Positions 33,909 to 43,323 are shown, numbered from the stretch's first letter. The stretch: 64,000 nucleotides of DNA from Lachnospiraceae bacterium (GCA_022510565.1 JAFLTE010000008.1:50970-114969), one strand, 5' to 3'. The notes: generated from the sequence alone by a model not told the origin. Translations and numbers: made by a program.

Positions 33909-35050
33909 ATCTGTTCCCCTTCCCAAACATTACGGATTAATTCCTGCATATACACTTTTTGTGCGTTACTCATTGGTTTATTATTCTGTAAAGTAAACAA
34001 TTCCTCTGCCAGTGTGAGGGGATCTTTTTGCTCCTCCTCACCGGATGACGTGACAACCTGACTCGTTCTTGTCCTCGTATTGTCATAGTCTAGCTTCATT
34101 AAATTCGGATAGATTGCCCGCAGCTTGCCCACTGCATCAAAAATATCCTCCTCATCGGTCAGCGTTATGCGCACATAGTCTTTCGTGTCCGTATTTTCAT
34201 AATTGCTTTTGCTTGTGACTTCCGCATAGCTTCCCCGTATTTCCCGCATCTCATGCAGCGGTCTGATTAATTTTGTGTAAATATCCACACACCCCTTCTC
34301 ACGAAGTTCCACAACGGTGACGCTTTTCTCGTGATGTACCTCGGAAAAAGAATATTTCAAAAGTGTGCCCGCATAGCGCACATTCTCCCTGCCCGCCCGC
34401 TGCGCTCCGTGAAGATGTCCCAGCGCTACGTAATCAAAACCGTCAAAGCATGCCGCATCCACCTGATCCAATCCGCCAACCGCATGTTCTTCCGAGTCGC
34501 ACACGGCTCCTCCCGTCACGAACTGGTGAGCCACCAGAATATTCCTATGTCTTTCATCTATAACAGTCTTGCCCATCACGAACGCCAACGCATCCTGATA
34601 GGTCTTAATCTCTTCCGCTTCTTCTCCCCAAACGGCACGCACCTGTGCCGGTTTAATAAAGGGAAGCAGATAAATATCGAGTGTACCGTACTTATCCTCT
34701 ACCGTCACCGAATCCACCGCGCCGTCGTAAACGGTTGCCATATGAATACCGCTTCCCGACATCAGACGCGCACCGAAAGAAACTCTCTCTATGCTGTCGT
34801 GGTTGCCTCCGATGAGAAATACAGGTACATTCATTTGTGACACTCTTGTCAGAAACTCATCACAAAGCCTCACCGCTTCAATGGACGGAACCGGCTTATC
34901 ATAGATGTCCCCCGCTATTAAAAGACCGTCCACATACTCTTCCCCGATAATATGTAACACCTGCTCCAACACATATTTCTGGTCTTCCAACATGGAGAAT
35001 TCATTCACTTTTTTGCCCAGATGCAAGTCTGCAAGATGCATTAATTTCAT
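33905..35050 (-). CDS. sbcD: Exonuclease subunit SbcD
   Basis: Mre11-like metallophosphoesterase of 381 residues that forms the nuclease part of SbcCD. Metal-binding motifs in order are MHLADLHLGKKVNEF, LLIAGDIYDKPVPS, LIGGNHDSIERV, VAHQFVTGG and ALGHLHGAQRAG. The end overlaps the start of sbcC by four bases. It is the first gene of this operon. Confidence 0.96.
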   Translation of the reverse strand: MKLMHLADLHLGKKVNEFSMLEDQKYVLEQVLHIIGEEYVDGLLIAGDIYDKPVPSIEAVRLCDEFLTRVSQMNVPVFLIGGNHDSIERVSFGARLMSGSGIHMATVYDGAVDSVTVEDKYGTLDIYLLPFIKPAQVRAVWGEEAEEIKTYQDALAFVMGKTVIDERHRNILVAHQFVTGGAVCDSEEHAVGGLDQVDAACFDGFDYVALGHLHGAQRAGRENVRYAGTLLKYSFSEVHHEKSVTVVELREKGCVDIYTKLIRPLHEMREIRGSYAEVTSKSNYENTDTKDYVRITLTDEEDIFDAVGKLRAIYPNLMKLDYDNTRTRTSQVVTSSGEEEQKDPLTLAEELFTLQNNKPMSNAQKVYMQELIRNVWEGEQI

Positions 35051-35092
35051 AACTTAACGTCTCATACCTTCCAATTTCCTGTTATTTTAAAA

Positions 35093-35127
35093 ACTGCCGG
35101 TATACAACATCTTCATACACCGACAGT
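35093..35127 (-). terminator. Terminator after the HPr-like gene
   Basis: Minus-strand 12-bp stem with two wobble pairs (ACTGTCGGTGTA pairing with TATACCGGCAGT), 11-nt loop, followed by TTTTTAAAAT. It separates the HPr-like gene from sbcDC. Confidence 0.75.
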
Positions 35128-35157
35128 CTTTTTGCTTATTAAATATAAAAATTATCA

Positions 35158-35394
35158 CTACTGTGCCAAATACGGAGCAATCGCAGCTTCCACTTCCGAA
35201 ATCTTTTCATTTGTTTCCAGAATTCTAAATTCAACATTCTTAGATAAATCCATAGAAAAAATACCCATAATGGATTTCGCATCGACCACATATCTGCCGG
35301 ACACTAAATCAAAATATCCGGAAAATCCTTCGAGCACGGTGACAAATCCTTTGACCCTCTCGATAGAGTTTAAGTCCAGTATATAACTTTTCAT
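35158..35394 (-). CDS. HPr-like protein lacking the phosphorylated histidine
   Basis: A 78-residue protein of the HPr fold. The second half carries the HPr serine region almost unchanged (DAKSIMGIFSMDLSKNVEFR, with Ser41 equivalent to Ser46), but the active-site segment that normally reads GxHARPA is replaced by LNSIERVKGFV, with no histidine. It therefore cannot pass phosphate through the PTS; a regulatory role with a kinase or CcpA, or a structural role, is possible. The start at 35394 is chosen because GGAGG lies five nt upstream. It has its own promoter, leader hairpin and terminator. Confidence 0.82.
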   Translation of the reverse strand: MKSYILDLNSIERVKGFVTVLEGFSGYFDLVSGRYVVDAKSIMGIFSMDLSKNVEFRILETNEKISEVEAAIAPYLAQ

Positions 35395-35425
35395 TTTTTC
35401 CTCCATTTAGAAGCATTGTACTCAA

Positions 35426-35451
35426 GTATTTTTCGGCTTACCGAAAAATAC
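35426..35451 (-). promoter_or_regulatory. Leader hairpin of the HPr-like gene
   Basis: Perfect 11-bp inverted repeat GTATTTTTCGG / CCGAAAAATAC with a 4-nt loop. It starts almost at the expected transcription start of the HPr-like gene, so the mRNA would carry a 5'-terminal stem-loop. It may also end the GH13 transcript, but no T-run follows. Confidence 0.55.
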
Positions 35452-35459
35452 CATACAAC

Positions 35460-35488
35460 AGTATATAGTTATCCGCATATTTTTGCAA
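35460..35488 (-). promoter_or_regulatory. Promoter of the HPr-like gene
   Basis: Minus-strand TTGCAA (-35; 35483-35488), 17-nt spacer, TATACT (-10; 35460-35465). Confidence 0.75.
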
Positions 35489-35506
35489 CGAAAAATTTAT
35501 CAGTCA

Positions 35507-37267
35507 CTAATTATGAATCCTTCGGATTAATATACCGTTGCGCAAAAGTGTTGTATCAATGTAATGTCTGGAGAAAAGAATTTCACCTTCTCTCGGAATC
35601 TCTATATCTTCCTCCTCACAGTTAATAATGACTTCCACGTAGTTATCCAACCAGCCAATCTTATTAAACTCAATGACCCGCGGTCTGTTAATCTTATTGG
35701 GGAAATGGAAATTACGGCTGCGAAGGAGCGGTTCTTCCTTCCTGAGATGCAGCAGACTCCGGATAATCTGAATCCGCTCATCGTAAACACCCGCATCTAT
35801 GTCTTTCCATGGCATACACCGCCTGCAGTCCGGGTCGTGCCCGCCCTCCATGGCAATCTCTGTACCGTAATATATACACGGTGAGCCCGGCATGGTAAAC
35901 AAAACCGCAAGCTGCTGAAAATATTCGTCCAGATTCTTCACGTCACTGCGAAGCCGCTTGGTATCATGGGAATCCAACAGATTAAAGAGCACGTCGTTGG
36001 TCTGCTGCATATATCCCGTGTAACAGCGATTGATAGTAAACTCAAAATCCTCGTTCGTCAGACTTTTATCAATCCAAAAATCCTTAATGCTCTCGCCCAG
36101 AGGATAGTTCATGACCGCATCAAACTCATCGCCTCTCAGCCACGGCATCGCATCGTGCCAAATCTCACCCAGAATATAGATATCCGATTTGATTGCCTTC
36201 AAATGTGTGCGAAGTTCCTTGCAGAACGTGTGGGAAATCTCATTGGCAACGTCCAGCCGGATACCGTCCACATCGTAATTCCTTACCCAATTTTCGCACA
36301 CGCCAATCAGATACTCACGCACCTTCGGATTATTGGTATTTAGCTTGGGCATCCTGTCAAAAAATGCAAACGTATAATACTGCTTAGCCCATGCATTTCC
36401 GCCATCCTGCTTAAAAGGCCATTCATTGACCATAAACCAATCCCAGTACTGCGATTGGGGTCCCTTCTCCTTTACATCCTGCCAAGGGGCAAAATACTCA
36501 CCGCTGTGGTTAAAGACACCGTCCAGCATGATACGCATTCCTCTGTCATGTGCCTCACGCACCAGCGTGATCATCGTCTCCTCCGTGCCGAAGTGTGAAT
36601 CAATCTTCGTATAGTCGGTAGTATCATACTTGTGAGAAGACGGTGCTTCATTAATAGGTGTCAGATACAATCCGGACACACCCAAATCCTTAATATAGTC
36701 CAGCCTGTTGATAATGCCCTGCAAATCCCCACCGAAAAATTCTGCATTGGTCACAGAGCCGCTGTCACGCCACGGAAGTGTTCCTGCCGGGTCATTGGAC
36801 GGATCGCCGTTACAGAAGCGCTCCGGAAAAATCTGATACCATATCGTCTCGTTCACCCATTCCGGGGTCACGGCAATATCCGCGGGATTCATCCACGGGA
36901 ATACGAAACACTGACGGCTCCTTCCCTCAAGCTGCATCTGTGCTTCCGACACGAAGCCGTCCTCGAAGAAGAACCATTTCTCGTCATCCGTCTGCAGTTC
37001 AAAATAATATTTTAGTCTCTTATAATCAGGTCTGACTGTGGTCGTCCACCATAACTGATTCTTTAATCTCTTCTTAAAAGGGATATTGATTGCATCTCCG
37101 CTCCACGACTCGCCACCGCCCAGAATACCGGACTTAAAAGGGTCTCCCTGAATAAGATTTACGTACCGCACGTCATATCCTGTTTTGATATTGATGACTA
37201 ACTGCTCCTCATCCAGAGGATAGCAATAATTATCGTTGGCTCTATGATATACCGCATTGAAATCCAT
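35507..37267 (-). CDS. GH13 alpha-glycosidase (neopullulanase/cyclomaltodextrinase type)
   Basis: Cytoplasmic alpha-glucan hydrolase of 586 residues without signal peptide. The N-terminal 120 residues form a CBM34-like beta domain (DVRYVNLIQGDPF opens it). The TIM barrel has the GH13 regions MRIMLDGVFNHSG, DGIRLDVANEIS (nucleophile Asp), IYILGEIWHDAMPW (acid Glu) and FNLLDSHDTKRLRSD (transition-state Asp). The overall layout fits subfamily 20, which degrades imported maltodextrins or cyclodextrins. Its promoter carries a LacI-family operator, so induction by a sugar or control by CcpA is likely. No transporter is adjacent. Confidence 0.92.
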   Translation of the reverse strand: MDFNAVYHRANDNYCYPLDEEQLVINIKTGYDVRYVNLIQGDPFKSGILGGGESWSGDAINIPFKKRLKNQLWWTTTVRPDYKRLKYYFELQTDDEKWFFFEDGFVSEAQMQLEGRSRQCFVFPWMNPADIAVTPEWVNETIWYQIFPERFCNGDPSNDPAGTLPWRDSGSVTNAEFFGGDLQGIINRLDYIKDLGVSGLYLTPINEAPSSHKYDTTDYTKIDSHFGTEETMITLVREAHDRGMRIMLDGVFNHSGEYFAPWQDVKEKGPQSQYWDWFMVNEWPFKQDGGNAWAKQYYTFAFFDRMPKLNTNNPKVREYLIGVCENWVRNYDVDGIRLDVANEISHTFCKELRTHLKAIKSDIYILGEIWHDAMPWLRGDEFDAVMNYPLGESIKDFWIDKSLTNEDFEFTINRCYTGYMQQTNDVLFNLLDSHDTKRLRSDVKNLDEYFQQLAVLFTMPGSPCIYYGTEIAMEGGHDPDCRRCMPWKDIDAGVYDERIQIIRSLLHLRKEEPLLRSRNFHFPNKINRPRVIEFNKIGWLDNYVEVIINCEEEDIEIPREGEILFSRHYIDTTLLRNGILIRRIHN

Positions 37268-37285
37268 AAGATTCCCTCCTTTACG

Positions 37286-37299
37286 GAAAACGTTTTCCA
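37286..37299. promoter_or_regulatory. LacI/CcpA-type operator ahead of the GH13 gene
   Basis: Perfect 14-bp palindrome GGAAAACGTTTTCC with the central CG of LacI-family operators. It lies just downstream of the expected transcription start and 18 nt before the ATG, so bound repressor would block transcription. It could be read by a maltose-type LacI repressor or by CcpA as a cre site. Confidence 0.75.
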
Positions 37300-37315
37300 G
37301 TAAGTTATGTAGTTA

Positions 37316-37344
37316 TCATACTACCATTTTATACAAAATGCAAG
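37316..37344 (-). promoter_or_regulatory. Promoter of the GH13 gene
   Basis: Minus-strand TTGCAT (-35; 37339-37344), 17-nt spacer, TATGAT (-10; 37316-37321). The -35 lies within the 3' end of feoB, so the GH13 gene is transcribed independently. Confidence 0.8.
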
Positions 37345-39344
37345 CATAAACTCGCCACCTGATAAAACACAAACGCCGCAAGCCATGCCACACCGCATTG
37401 CATACATACAATCCCTAACGTTTTCCATGCAGAACCTGTCTCACGCCTGATGGTTGCCACTGCTGCCACACAGGGCGTATACAGAAGCGTGAATACCAGA
37501 TAGCTGGCCGCTGCAGGTGGTGTAAAGATAGTGCCGAGCGTCTCACCTAAATTGGACATACCCGTTCCCGTCAGTACACTCAGCGTACTTACTACCGCCT
37601 CTTTCGCAGAAAATCCGCTGATAAGCGCCGTTGCCGCCCTCCAGTCATTAAACCCAAGCGGTGTAAAAATCGGCGCAATGAATTTGCCGATAATAGCGAG
37701 CAGACTGTTGGCGGAATCTGTCACCACATTGAACCTTGTATCAAAGGTCTGTAAAAACCAAATAATCAGCGTGGCAATAAAAATTACCGTAAAAGCACGC
37801 TGTATAAAATCCTTGGCCTTATCCCACATGAGCAGAAGCACACTTTTCGCTGACGGGAATCGATAATTGGGCAGCTCCATCACGAAGGGCATAGGTTTGC
37901 CATGAAATGCCGTTTTCTTTAACACGAGTGCGCAGAGTATTCCCACCAGAATACCTAGCACATACAGCCCCATCATCACAAGCGCCTGATGTCTCCTGAA
38001 AAAGGCTGCCGCAAACAGCGCATAAATCGGTATTTTAGCAGAACAACTGATAAACGGAATCAGCATAATGGTCATTTTCTTATCCCGCTCTGAGGAAAGT
38101 GTTCTGGTGGACATTACCGCCGGCACGCTGCACCCGAATCCGATCAGCATGGACACAAAACTTTTGCCCGACAAACCAAGTTTACGCAGCGGTCTGTCCA
38201 TCACAAAAGCAATACGCGCCATATATCCCGAATCTTCCAGTATGGACAGGAAGAAAAAGAGCACGACGATAATCGGCAGGAAACTGAGCACACTGCCCAC
38301 ACCGGCAAAAATTCCGTCAATGACCAGACTCTCCACCACCGGATTAATGCCATAAGCGACAAGTGCCCTATCCGTAACCTCCGAAAGTCTATCAATTCCC
38401 ATGCTCAATAAATCACTCAAAAAGGCACCGATTACCCCGAAAGTCATCCAGAACACGAGAAGCATTATCGCCAGAAAAGCGGGGATTGCCAGATACTTAT
38501 TAGTCAACACACTGTCCATGCGCACGCTTCTTTTATGTTCCTTGCTTTCTCTGCTTTTAATCACTGCCTGCGCACACACCTTCTCAATAAAAGTGTATCG
38601 CATATCCGCCAGCGCCGCATTGCGGTCCATTCCACTGTCCCGCTCCATCTCTACGATACTGTGCTCCATTAAATCTGACTCGTTCTCCGACAACGTCAGA
38701 CTCTCGATGATATCCTTGTCGCCCTCCACGATTTTAGTTGCCGCAAACCGAGGCGAGATGCCGATACGCTCCGCATGGTCCTCCACCTGATGGCAGACCG
38801 CGTGGATACACCGGTGAACGGCACCTTTTTCGCAGAAATCCGTAACCTTCGGATAAATACGCCTTTGTGACACTTCCCTGACAGCACGGATCAAATCCTC
38901 GATTCCCTCATTCTTCACCGCACTGATTGCCACTACAGGAATCCCCAGCTCCTCTTCCATCTTATCGATATCGATTGTCCCGCCGTTGTTTCGCACCTCG
39001 TCCATCATGTTCAGTGCCAGTACCATCGGAATATGCATCTCCAGAAGCTGCAGCGTCAGATACAAATTACGCTCAATATTCGTAGCATCCACAATGTTGA
39101 TGATGCCGTCGGGATGTTCCTTCATTATAAATTTACGGGTCACCAGTTCCTCGTTGGAGTACGGACGAATAGAATAAATACCCGGCAAATCCACTACCGC
39201 GTCTCCTTTTTCTCCTCGAATCTCTCCCATCTTGGAATCCACCGTCACACCGGGGAAATTCCCCACGTGCTGATTGGAACCCGTCAATTGATTAAAAAGT
39301 GTGGTTTTACCACAGTTTTGATTGCCTACTAAAGCGTATATCAT
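37329..39344 (-). CDS. feoB: Ferrous iron transport protein FeoB
   Basis: Inner-membrane Fe(II) transporter with a G-protein domain, 671 residues. G1 is GNQNCGKTTLFNQLTG, G3 is VVDLPGIYSIRPYS, G4 is ALNMMDEV. The membrane part (about 285-670) has two Gate motifs, including FGCSVPAVMSTRTL with its conserved cysteine and FISCSAKIPIYALFAAAFF. Slightly shorter than the Escherichia coli protein but normal for Clostridia. Paired with feoA upstream (gap of 61 nt). No obvious Fur box was seen. Confidence 0.96.
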   Translation of the reverse strand: MIYALVGNQNCGKTTLFNQLTGSNQHVGNFPGVTVDSKMGEIRGEKGDAVVDLPGIYSIRPYSNEELVTRKFIMKEHPDGIINIVDATNIERNLYLTLQLLEMHIPMVLALNMMDEVRNNGGTIDIDKMEEELGIPVVAISAVKNEGIEDLIRAVREVSQRRIYPKVTDFCEKGAVHRCIHAVCHQVEDHAERIGISPRFAATKIVEGDKDIIESLTLSENESDLMEHSIVEMERDSGMDRNAALADMRYTFIEKVCAQAVIKSRESKEHKRSVRMDSVLTNKYLAIPAFLAIMLLVFWMTFGVIGAFLSDLLSMGIDRLSEVTDRALVAYGINPVVESLVIDGIFAGVGSVLSFLPIIVVLFFFLSILEDSGYMARIAFVMDRPLRKLGLSGKSFVSMLIGFGCSVPAVMSTRTLSSERDKKMTIMLIPFISCSAKIPIYALFAAAFFRRHQALVMMGLYVLGILVGILCALVLKKTAFHGKPMPFVMELPNYRFPSAKSVLLLMWDKAKDFIQRAFTVIFIATLIIWFLQTFDTRFNVVTDSANSLLAIIGKFIAPIFTPLGFNDWRAATALISGFSAKEAVVSTLSVLTGTGMSNLGETLGTIFTPPAAASYLVFTLLYTPCVAAVATIRRETGSAWKTLGIVCMQCGVAWLAAFVFYQVASLCLHFV

Positions 39345-39405
39345 GGTTTTAACCTTCTTATGCTGATTATATTGTATACTATAATTCCTATCACAGACTC
39401 ACTAG

Positions 39406-39627
39406 CTACTTAGTCACTTCAATCTTGCCCGCATCTTCCTTACGGATTGTAAGTTCATATCCTCGCAGCCAGATTTCAATGGGGTCACCCATAGGTGCTA
39501 CCTTCTGTACACGAACCATCGTCTTTGGAATCAGTCCCATGTCAAGCAGTCGGCAGCGCAGTTCTCCCTCTCCGCCTACCTTTGTAATCCTAACTTCTTC
39601 TCCGATTGCTACTTGGTCTAGTGTCAT
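39406..39627 (-). CDS. feoA: Ferrous iron transport protein FeoA
   Basis: Small SH3-like cytoplasmic partner of FeoB, 73 residues. It shows VAIGEEVRITKVGGEGELRC, RLLDMGLIPKTMVRVQKVAP and GDPIEIWLRGYELTIRKEDA, the standard FeoA pattern. The ATG at 39627 is preferred over one seven codons upstream because a GGAAAGGG ribosome binding region lies ahead of it. Operon with feoB. Confidence 0.95.
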   Translation of the reverse strand: MTLDQVAIGEEVRITKVGGEGELRCRLLDMGLIPKTMVRVQKVAPMGDPIEIWLRGYELTIRKEDAGKIEVTK

Positions 39628-39688
39628 TGTTGTTCCCTTTCCTGTCATATATCCTTTCGGAATATTACTGCCTTATCTCCGTATACAA

Positions 39689-40657
39689 TCAAATAAATAC
39701 ATGTTTGAAAGCACGGAATGTTCTTCTCATACCCTCTGCGAAATCCGTGTATTTAAGCCCAAGTTCCCGCTTGCTTTTCTCATTAGAGCACAATTCCGTC
39801 TCAGCAGCCGTGGCCGGAAAAGGTATCGGAATCTGCTGTACTTCGGCTTCCTCCACCGTAATCGGTATCTCCTGCAGTTCCTCTGTCATCAAAGGGGCCG
39901 TTACATTTTGATATTCCCCGTCTGACACATCTTTCGCCGCCGCTTTGAGCGTCTCAAAGAAACTGTCATATGTCACAACCTCATCCTGACACAGATTATA
40001 CGACTGCCCGTAGGCTTTTTCATCGCCAATCACACGCAGGACTGCATGAGCCGCATCTTTTACGTATACAAATTGGAAACGGCCGTCCGCATCCGTAAAA
40101 CGGGGAAGCACATGGTTTACTACCATCATCTGAATATATACGGATTCTCGCGGTGCATAGTTGTATGGTCCGTAGAGAATTGCAGGTCTCAATATGGTAT
40201 AGGGTACACCTCTGTCCTCGCACACTCTGCGCACTTCTTTTTCAAGTGCCACCTTACCGGATATATATGTGCCTGCATCTCCCTCGAAGATTCTGTGCTC
40301 CAACTCATGTTCTTCTGTCTTGAGTATACCGCTTCCACGCTCATACACATCAACAGTGCTGATTAGGACATACTGCCCTACACGACCGTCCAGAGCCTGA
40401 ATCACAGTCTCCACATCTCCCTCACCGTATGCGCAGAAATCGATAACCGCATCATAATCCCCGTCACACTTGCTAAATACTTCCAGGTCATGTCTGTCCC
40501 CCGTAATCTGTGTTACACCGAACTCATCCATAGAATATGTGCCGCGGTTTAATACGGTAATATCATAGTTATTCTGTTCGCGTGCAGCCTCCATGACAAA
40601 CACTCTGCCGTAGAAATAGCTGCCGCCGATCACCAATATTTTTTTCTTCTCTTCCAT
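39689..40657 (-). CDS. NAD-dependent epimerase/dehydratase family protein
   Basis: Short-chain Rossmann-fold protein of about 322 residues. The nucleotide-binding motif is ILVIGGSYFYGRVFVMEAAR, and the atypical active site is the STVDVYERG segment, with the YxxxK-like YISGKVALEKEV later. It resembles the isoflavone-reductase-like or CSP41-like sugar dehydratases of Firmicutes; the substrate is unknown. It ends the ECF gene run, nine nt after the T component. The ATG at 40657 has an AAAGAG site upstream; the longer ORF starts with TTG. Confidence 0.82.
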   Translation of the reverse strand: MEEKKKILVIGGSYFYGRVFVMEAAREQNNYDITVLNRGTYSMDEFGVTQITGDRHDLEVFSKCDGDYDAVIDFCAYGEGDVETVIQALDGRVGQYVLISTVDVYERGSGILKTEEHELEHRIFEGDAGTYISGKVALEKEVRRVCEDRGVPYTILRPAILYGPYNYAPRESVYIQMMVVNHVLPRFTDADGRFQFVYVKDAAHAVLRVIGDEKAYGQSYNLCQDEVVTYDSFFETLKAAAKDVSDGEYQNVTAPLMTEELQEIPITVEEAEVQQIPIPFPATAAETELCSNEKSKRELGLKYTDFAEGMRRTFRAFKHVFI

Positions 40658-40680
40658 CAGACACTCTTTCAATCTAGTCT

Positions 40681-41514
40681 CTACACAAAAGGATTAAAGT
40701 ATCTGCTTCCGTCCCAGAATGTTACCACCATGTCAATTATCAGAATCGCCACCACGAATGCTACCACAATCCAGTCGTTTTTCTGCATCTTGCGAAGGGT
40801 GTACCAGGTACGTTTCTTATTTCTGCCGAAACCGCGGAGCTCCATGGCATTGCTGACTGTCTCAATTCGATTTAAACTGGACAATACCAGGGGAAGTAAA
40901 ATCGCCACAGAATTCTTCATTCTTGTAAACAGCTTATCCTTGCCCGACAAATCGATGCCTCTCGCCTGCTGTGCCTGACTGATATTGTGATATTCTCTCT
41001 GTACGTCCGGAATATACCGCAACGCCAAGCTGACTGCATAGCCGATGCGGTAGCTGACACCGATACTCGCCAATGAAGCTGCGAACTCACTGGGATCGGT
41101 GCAGGCGATAAACAGAAGCGCCACCGGCACCACACAGATTACTTTCATGGTCATGTTAAGATGATAGAATAACTGCTGCGCAGTGATTGTATAGGGTCCC
41201 GCTATTGTAACAAGTACCGTCCTGCTCTCATATAACCCAACTCCGTATTCAGGAGAAAACAGATATACAAACAGATTATTCATAATCAGAAAGATAGCCG
41301 CAAGTCCTAACACAAAACTGATGTCACGCACCCTGACTTTACTTATCTTAAAGATTACGATGCTGATAAGCAGCATACAGGTCAACACTCTGGTATCATA
41401 AGTAACCATAGCAGCTACACTCCACGCTATGAAGAATAGCAGTTTGGTTCTGCCTGTCAGTTCATGCACAAGACTGTCGCGCTTAATATAACTTAAAATT
41501 GCAATCCGCGCCAT
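40681..41514 (-). CDS. ecfT: ECF transporter T component (EcfT)
   Basis: Transmembrane coupling subunit of an energy-coupling-factor transporter, 277 residues with about six helices. The two coupling-helix Ala-Arg-Gly type signatures are visible in QAQQARGIDLSGKDKLFTRM and NAMELRGFGRNKKRTWYTL. The start directly follows the EcfA stop, so the two are coupled. Together with the fused ATPase and the S protein at 43324 it forms a vitamin or metabolite importer. Confidence 0.93.
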   Translation of the reverse strand: MARIAILSYIKRDSLVHELTGRTKLLFFIAWSVAAMVTYDTRVLTCMLLISIVIFKISKVRVRDISFVLGLAAIFLIMNNLFVYLFSPEYGVGLYESRTVLVTIAGPYTITAQQLFYHLNMTMKVICVVPVALLFIACTDPSEFAASLASIGVSYRIGYAVSLALRYIPDVQREYHNISQAQQARGIDLSGKDKLFTRMKNSVAILLPLVLSSLNRIETVSNAMELRGFGRNKKRTWYTLRKMQKNDWIVVAFVVAILIIDMVVTFWDGSRYFNPFV

Positions 41515-43224
41515 TTAACGTTCCTCCTTCTGCTCATGTCCGATAAAACGCTCCGTAAATGCCTGCGGATTATCAATACCGCAAGCCATGCTGAGAGTGT
41601 ACAAACTGGTCTCCTTTAGATTGGCCGCCCGCACCAGTTCCGGGTCATTGAGTACATGCGCTGCCGTTGTATCCGCAAGCATTCTTCCTTCACTGAATAC
41701 AATGGCGCGAGGCGTATATTCCAACATCAAATGCATATCGTGGGTAATCATCAGTATCGTATACCCGTGACTGTTTAATTCCTTGAGAAATTCCATGATC
41801 TCCGTATAGTGATGATAATCCTGTCCTGCCGTAGGCTCATCCAATATGATCATCTGAGGTCTCTGTACAAGGATACTGGCAATCGTCACTCTCTTTTTCT
41901 GTCCGAAAGACAACGCCGAAACAGGCCAGTTGCGGAAAGGATACAGACCACACACTCTAAGCGTCTCCGTAACTCTTTCCTTGCGCTCTTCCTTAGGCAT
42001 ACCGCTCTGCACCAATGCCATCTCCACCTCGTCCCATATCATGGGCTTGGAAATCATCTGATTCGGATTCTGCATCACGTATCCGATCCGCGCTGCCCTC
42101 TCTTTAATCGTATCACTCGACAGGTCTCTGCCGTCCATATAGATACCGCCCGATACAGGCTTCTCAAATCCACAAATCAACTTGGCGAGAGTGCTTTTAC
42201 CGGCACCGTTACGTCCGACAACACTGACCATCTCTCCCTTATGTATGGTGAAGTTCACATCTTGAAGCGTCAGTCGTTCCGGCGTGTATCCAAAGTTAAG
42301 ATTCTCTATTTTGAGTAATTCCTGCTGTTTTGATTCGGTTTTTACATCCACACTCTGTGCCATATACCAGCTGCGCACCATCTCCTTGTGCTCGTCCGTC
42401 AACGCCAGCTTATCTGCATGCTCCGGATGCAATTCTTCACGAATCTCTACTCCGGCATAGCGAAGCGCCGTCAGATACAGGGGTTCTCTGATTCCATGCT
42501 CCAAAAGCAGCCTCCCGGACAGCAGCTTCGCTGTGGGCATATCCGCAACAATTCTCCCCTCGTCCATAAGCACAATACGGTCCATACTGCGCCACAGTAC
42601 ATCCTCCAGACGATGCTCAATAATAATGATTGCCGCTCCCGTACGCTCATGTACCATGTCAATCAATTCGATTGTGGTTCTTCCGGCCGCAGGATCCAGA
42701 TTAGCCAGCGGTTCATCGAACAAAAGCGCTTTGACGTCCTCCACCATAACACCCGCCAGACTGACACGCTGCTTTTGACCGCCGGACAATTCATGCGGGG
42801 CATATTGCAGATGATGGTCTATATCAACCAGTTTTGCCACGCGTTCTACAATCTGCTTCATTTCCTCCTGCGGCACACAGTTGTTCTCCGGCGCAAAGGC
42901 AATATCCTCTCCCACCGTCAGTCCGATAAACTGTCCGTCGGTATCCTGCAGCACCGTACCCACTGTATGACTTAACTCAAAGATACTGCACTCATCGGCT
43001 TCTTTACCATCCACCAGAAGGCTTCCCGTTTTCTGTCCGGGATAGGCGAAGGGAATTAAACCGTTGATACAGTTGCCGATTGTGCTTTTTCCGCTACCGG
43101 ACGTACCTGCAATCAACACCTTTTCTCCCGGATAGATATCCAGATTAATGTGATGCAGGGTCGGCTCTGCCTGTGCCATATATTGAAATCCGTAGTCCTG
43201 AAAAGAAATAATGGGCAATGACAT
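41515..43224 (-). CDS. ECF transporter fused double ATPase (EcfA-EcfA')
   Basis: A 569-residue protein with two ABC ATPase domains in one chain. Domain 1 (about 5-250) has GTSGSGKST and HELSGGQKQRVSLAGVMVED. Domain 2 (about 300-540) has VGRNGAGKSTLAKLICGFEK and LSFGQKKRVTIASILVQRPQ, with IILDEPTAGQDYHHYTEIME. Fused A-A' subunits of this kind (YkoD-like) occur with dedicated ECF systems. It lies between ecfT and the S-component gene, with a terminator separating it from the latter. Confidence 0.94.
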   Translation of the reverse strand: MSLPIISFQDYGFQYMAQAEPTLHHINLDIYPGEKVLIAGTSGSGKSTIGNCINGLIPFAYPGQKTGSLLVDGKEADECSIFELSHTVGTVLQDTDGQFIGLTVGEDIAFAPENNCVPQEEMKQIVERVAKLVDIDHHLQYAPHELSGGQKQRVSLAGVMVEDVKALLFDEPLANLDPAAGRTTIELIDMVHERTGAAIIIIEHRLEDVLWRSMDRIVLMDEGRIVADMPTAKLLSGRLLLEHGIREPLYLTALRYAGVEIREELHPEHADKLALTDEHKEMVRSWYMAQSVDVKTESKQQELLKIENLNFGYTPERLTLQDVNFTIHKGEMVSVVGRNGAGKSTLAKLICGFEKPVSGGIYMDGRDLSSDTIKERAARIGYVMQNPNQMISKPMIWDEVEMALVQSGMPKEERKERVTETLRVCGLYPFRNWPVSALSFGQKKRVTIASILVQRPQMIILDEPTAGQDYHHYTEIMEFLKELNSHGYTILMITHDMHLMLEYTPRAIVFSEGRMLADTTAAHVLNDPELVRAANLKETSLYTLSMACGIDNPQAFTERFIGHEQKEER

Positions 43225-43272
43225 ATTTTATACTCCTTCTTATGATTATCTTTCGATAGAAGATATTTTAGC

Positions 43273-43303
43273 AAAAAGAGCCGCCGCCTTCTGGCAGCAG
43301 CTC
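43273..43303 (-). terminator. Terminator between the S component and EcfA
   Basis: Minus-strand 11-bp stem GAGCTGCTGCC / GGCGGCGGCTC (two G-T pairs, 43278-43303), AGAA loop, then five Ts. It would reduce transcription from the S gene into the A and T genes, giving more substrate-binding than energising subunits. Confidence 0.85.
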
Positions 43304-43323
43304 CAAGCTGTTCGTAATCTCAA

